From contig JAZNFO010000062.1 in assembly GCA_045575975.1 (NCBI GenBank), positions 1-5,845 on the forward strand: DNA of 5,845 bases, given 5' to 3'. The position numbers and the translations under genes are program-made. The DNA is from RGIG8709 sp045575975 (GTDB lineage: Bacteria > Bacillota > Clostridia > Monoglobales > Monoglobaceae). The notes under the pieces were generated by a model. The model ran no database searches. It was not told the origin of the DNA and worked only from the letters and a program-made list of their open reading frames with translations. How positions within the stretch are numbered: the stretch's first letter is position 1; every line of letters begins with the position of its first letter. Of this stretch, positions 4,840 through 5,845 are shown piece by piece.

Positions 4840-5845
4840 TTATCTTTTTACATTCCCAATGTCGTAGGAAATACGATAACCGATAGAATTCATTTTTTCA
4901 TCAAGCAGTCTGACTGATTGAGCAGATTCTTCATCTGTGCAAATTTTATTTTCATAGAGTTTATAATTTTCTCTGTTCTTAACAGGAGATAAATTAGGCA
5001 TAACTACATTAGCGCCGGCTTTTATGCCCATTTCTCTGCCCTCCGGATGTATTGTACCAAGAGCTGTAGTTGACGGAATAAGGGCGTGAGGAAACATTAA
5101 TCTTAAAATTGAGATCATCTTAAGAGTAAGGGTCAAGCTTCCGTTTTCAAAGTTTTTAAAAGGTGTTTGTTTGTGTGTTAAAAATGGACCAATTCCTATC
5201 ATATCAGGGTCCAGTTCTTTTAGAAATGCCAAATCTTCAACCAGGTTTTCAATCTTTTGGTAAGGCGAACCAACCATAAAGCCTGAACCAACCTGATAGC
5301 CAATTTCTTTTAAGTCGAAAAGACATCTTTTTCTGTTTTCAGGAGAAAGCTCTTGAGGATGAAGAAGATTATAGTGACTATTGTTTGCAGTTTCATGTCT
5401 TAATAAATACCTGTTTGCGCCAGCATCAAAAAAAGCTTTATAAGATTTTTTTGTTTTTTCACCAACAGAAAGGGTTATTGCACAATCAGGATATTTATTT
5501 CTTATTTTTGAGACAATGCTGCATATAGCATCATCTGTATAAAAAGGATCCTCGCCCCCTTGGAGCACAAAGGTTCGAAAACCAAGCCCATATCCTTCGG
5601 TGCAACAGTTTAAGATTTCTTCTTTTGTTAGTCTGTATCTTTTTACATTATTGTTTCCGCATCGTATACCACAGTAAAAACAATTATTTTTGCAGTAGTT
5701 TGTAAATTCTATAAGACCTCTTATATAAACATAATTATCATATATTTCTTTTCTAACACTGTCTGCAACAAAATATAACTGGTCATTATATATATCGTTT
5801 AAAATCAATTCCAGAAATTCATCTCTACTCAGATTTTTATTGTCT
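4840..5845 (-). CDS. hydE: [FeFe]-hydrogenase H-cluster maturase HydE, radical SAM (N-terminus outside the window)
   Basis: The frame is open from the right edge to the TAA at 4840-4842 (334 visible residues). The first start-type codon in frame is a TTG at 5806-5808, but the 12 codons before it (ending LSRDEFLE) continue a HydE-like N-terminal helix, so the true start lies just beyond the edge. Numbering from that TTG, the radical-SAM [4Fe-4S] motif is C39-x3-C43-x2-C46 in RGLIEFTNYCKNNCFYCGIR. It is followed by the SAM-binding stretch LQGGEDP (82-88), YLLRHET (134-140), GSGFMVGSPYQ (174-184), GIGPFLTHKQTPF (205-217), PSTTALGTIHPEGRE (245-259) and PNLSP plus YKLYENKIC (282-290). These last motifs separate HydE from the related biotin synthase and PylB. 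HydE works with HydF and HydG to build the diiron subcluster of [FeFe]-hydrogenase; neither is in this window. C290 remains of the usual auxiliary-cluster triad, but the other two positions are S298 and L301, so a second cluster is unlikely. That cluster is known to be dispensable in Thermotoga HydE. Confidence 0.9.
   Translation of the reverse strand, partial: DNKNLSRDEFLELILNDIYNDQLYFVADSVRKEIYDNYVYIRGLIEFTNYCKNNCFYCGIRCGNNNVKRYRLTKEEILNCCTEGYGLGFRTFVLQGGEDPFYTDDAICSIVSKIRNKYPDCAITLSVGEKTKKSYKAFFDAGANRYLLRHETANNSHYNLLHPQELSPENRKRCLFDLKEIGYQVGSGFMVGSPYQKIENLVEDLAFLKELDPDMIGIGPFLTHKQTPFKNFENGSLTLTLKMISILRLMFPHALIPSTTALGTIHPEGREMGIKAGANVVMPNLSPVKNRENYKLYENKICTDEESAQSVRLLDEKMNSIGYRISYDIGNVKR

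Noticed and set aside
5806..5808. TTG as the start codon of hydE
   Set aside because: The reading frame continues to the window edge with residues typical of the HydE N-terminal helix, and there is no ribosome binding site in front of the TTG.
4840..5845. Biotin synthase or PylB (methylornithine synthase) as the identity of the radical-SAM gene
   Set aside because: The PSTTALGTIHPEGRE, PNLSP and YENKIC segments and RHET are HydE-type, and the context has no biotin or pyrrolysine genes.

Overview
The window is low-GC DNA with strong purine-rich Shine-Dalgarno sites, tightly packed overlapping genes and Clostridia-like protein sequences. The likely source is an anaerobic Firmicute of the class Clostridia; I cannot name a genus from the sequence alone.

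Layout. Left part, plus strand: the 3' end of an unrecognised gene that enters from the left edge (2-358), then a small cysteine-rich four-helix membrane protein (420-803). Next comes a compact convergent intergenic region (804-908) with a long two-armed hairpin. The outer arms (811-824 and 891-904) form a perfect bidirectional intrinsic terminator. Its loop holds a second, palindromic segment (831-888) that resembles joined ends of an IS3-family element and is flanked by ATA on both sides. Right part, minus strand, transcribed right to left: hydE (5' end outside the window), metF, a separate MetH-type reactivation-domain protein, and metH. There is no gene-free stretch longer than about 105 bases, and I see no tRNA, rRNA, CRISPR array or riboswitch.

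How the genes work together. MetF reduces 5,10-methylene-tetrahydrofolate to 5-methyl-tetrahydrofolate. MetH uses that methyl group, through cobalamin, to turn homocysteine into methionine. MetH here has four modules (homocysteine, folate, cap, cobalamin) and lacks the C-terminal AdoMet-binding reactivation domain of the long E. coli-type enzyme; that domain is encoded by the gene just upstream. The metF/activation and activation/metH junctions overlap by 8 and 4 bases, so the three genes are very probably co-transcribed and translationally coupled. The first visible gene of the run is a radical-SAM HydE, the [FeFe]-hydrogenase H-cluster maturase, only 16 bases from metF. This joins hydrogenase maturation to one-carbon and methionine metabolism in one transcription unit. 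The operon promoter lies beyond the right edge.

The points most worth a second look are the apparent insertion inside the terminator loop, the cysteine cluster at the C-terminus of the reactivation protein, the hydE-metF linkage, and the small membrane protein whose nine cysteines are predicted to lie on one face of the membrane.
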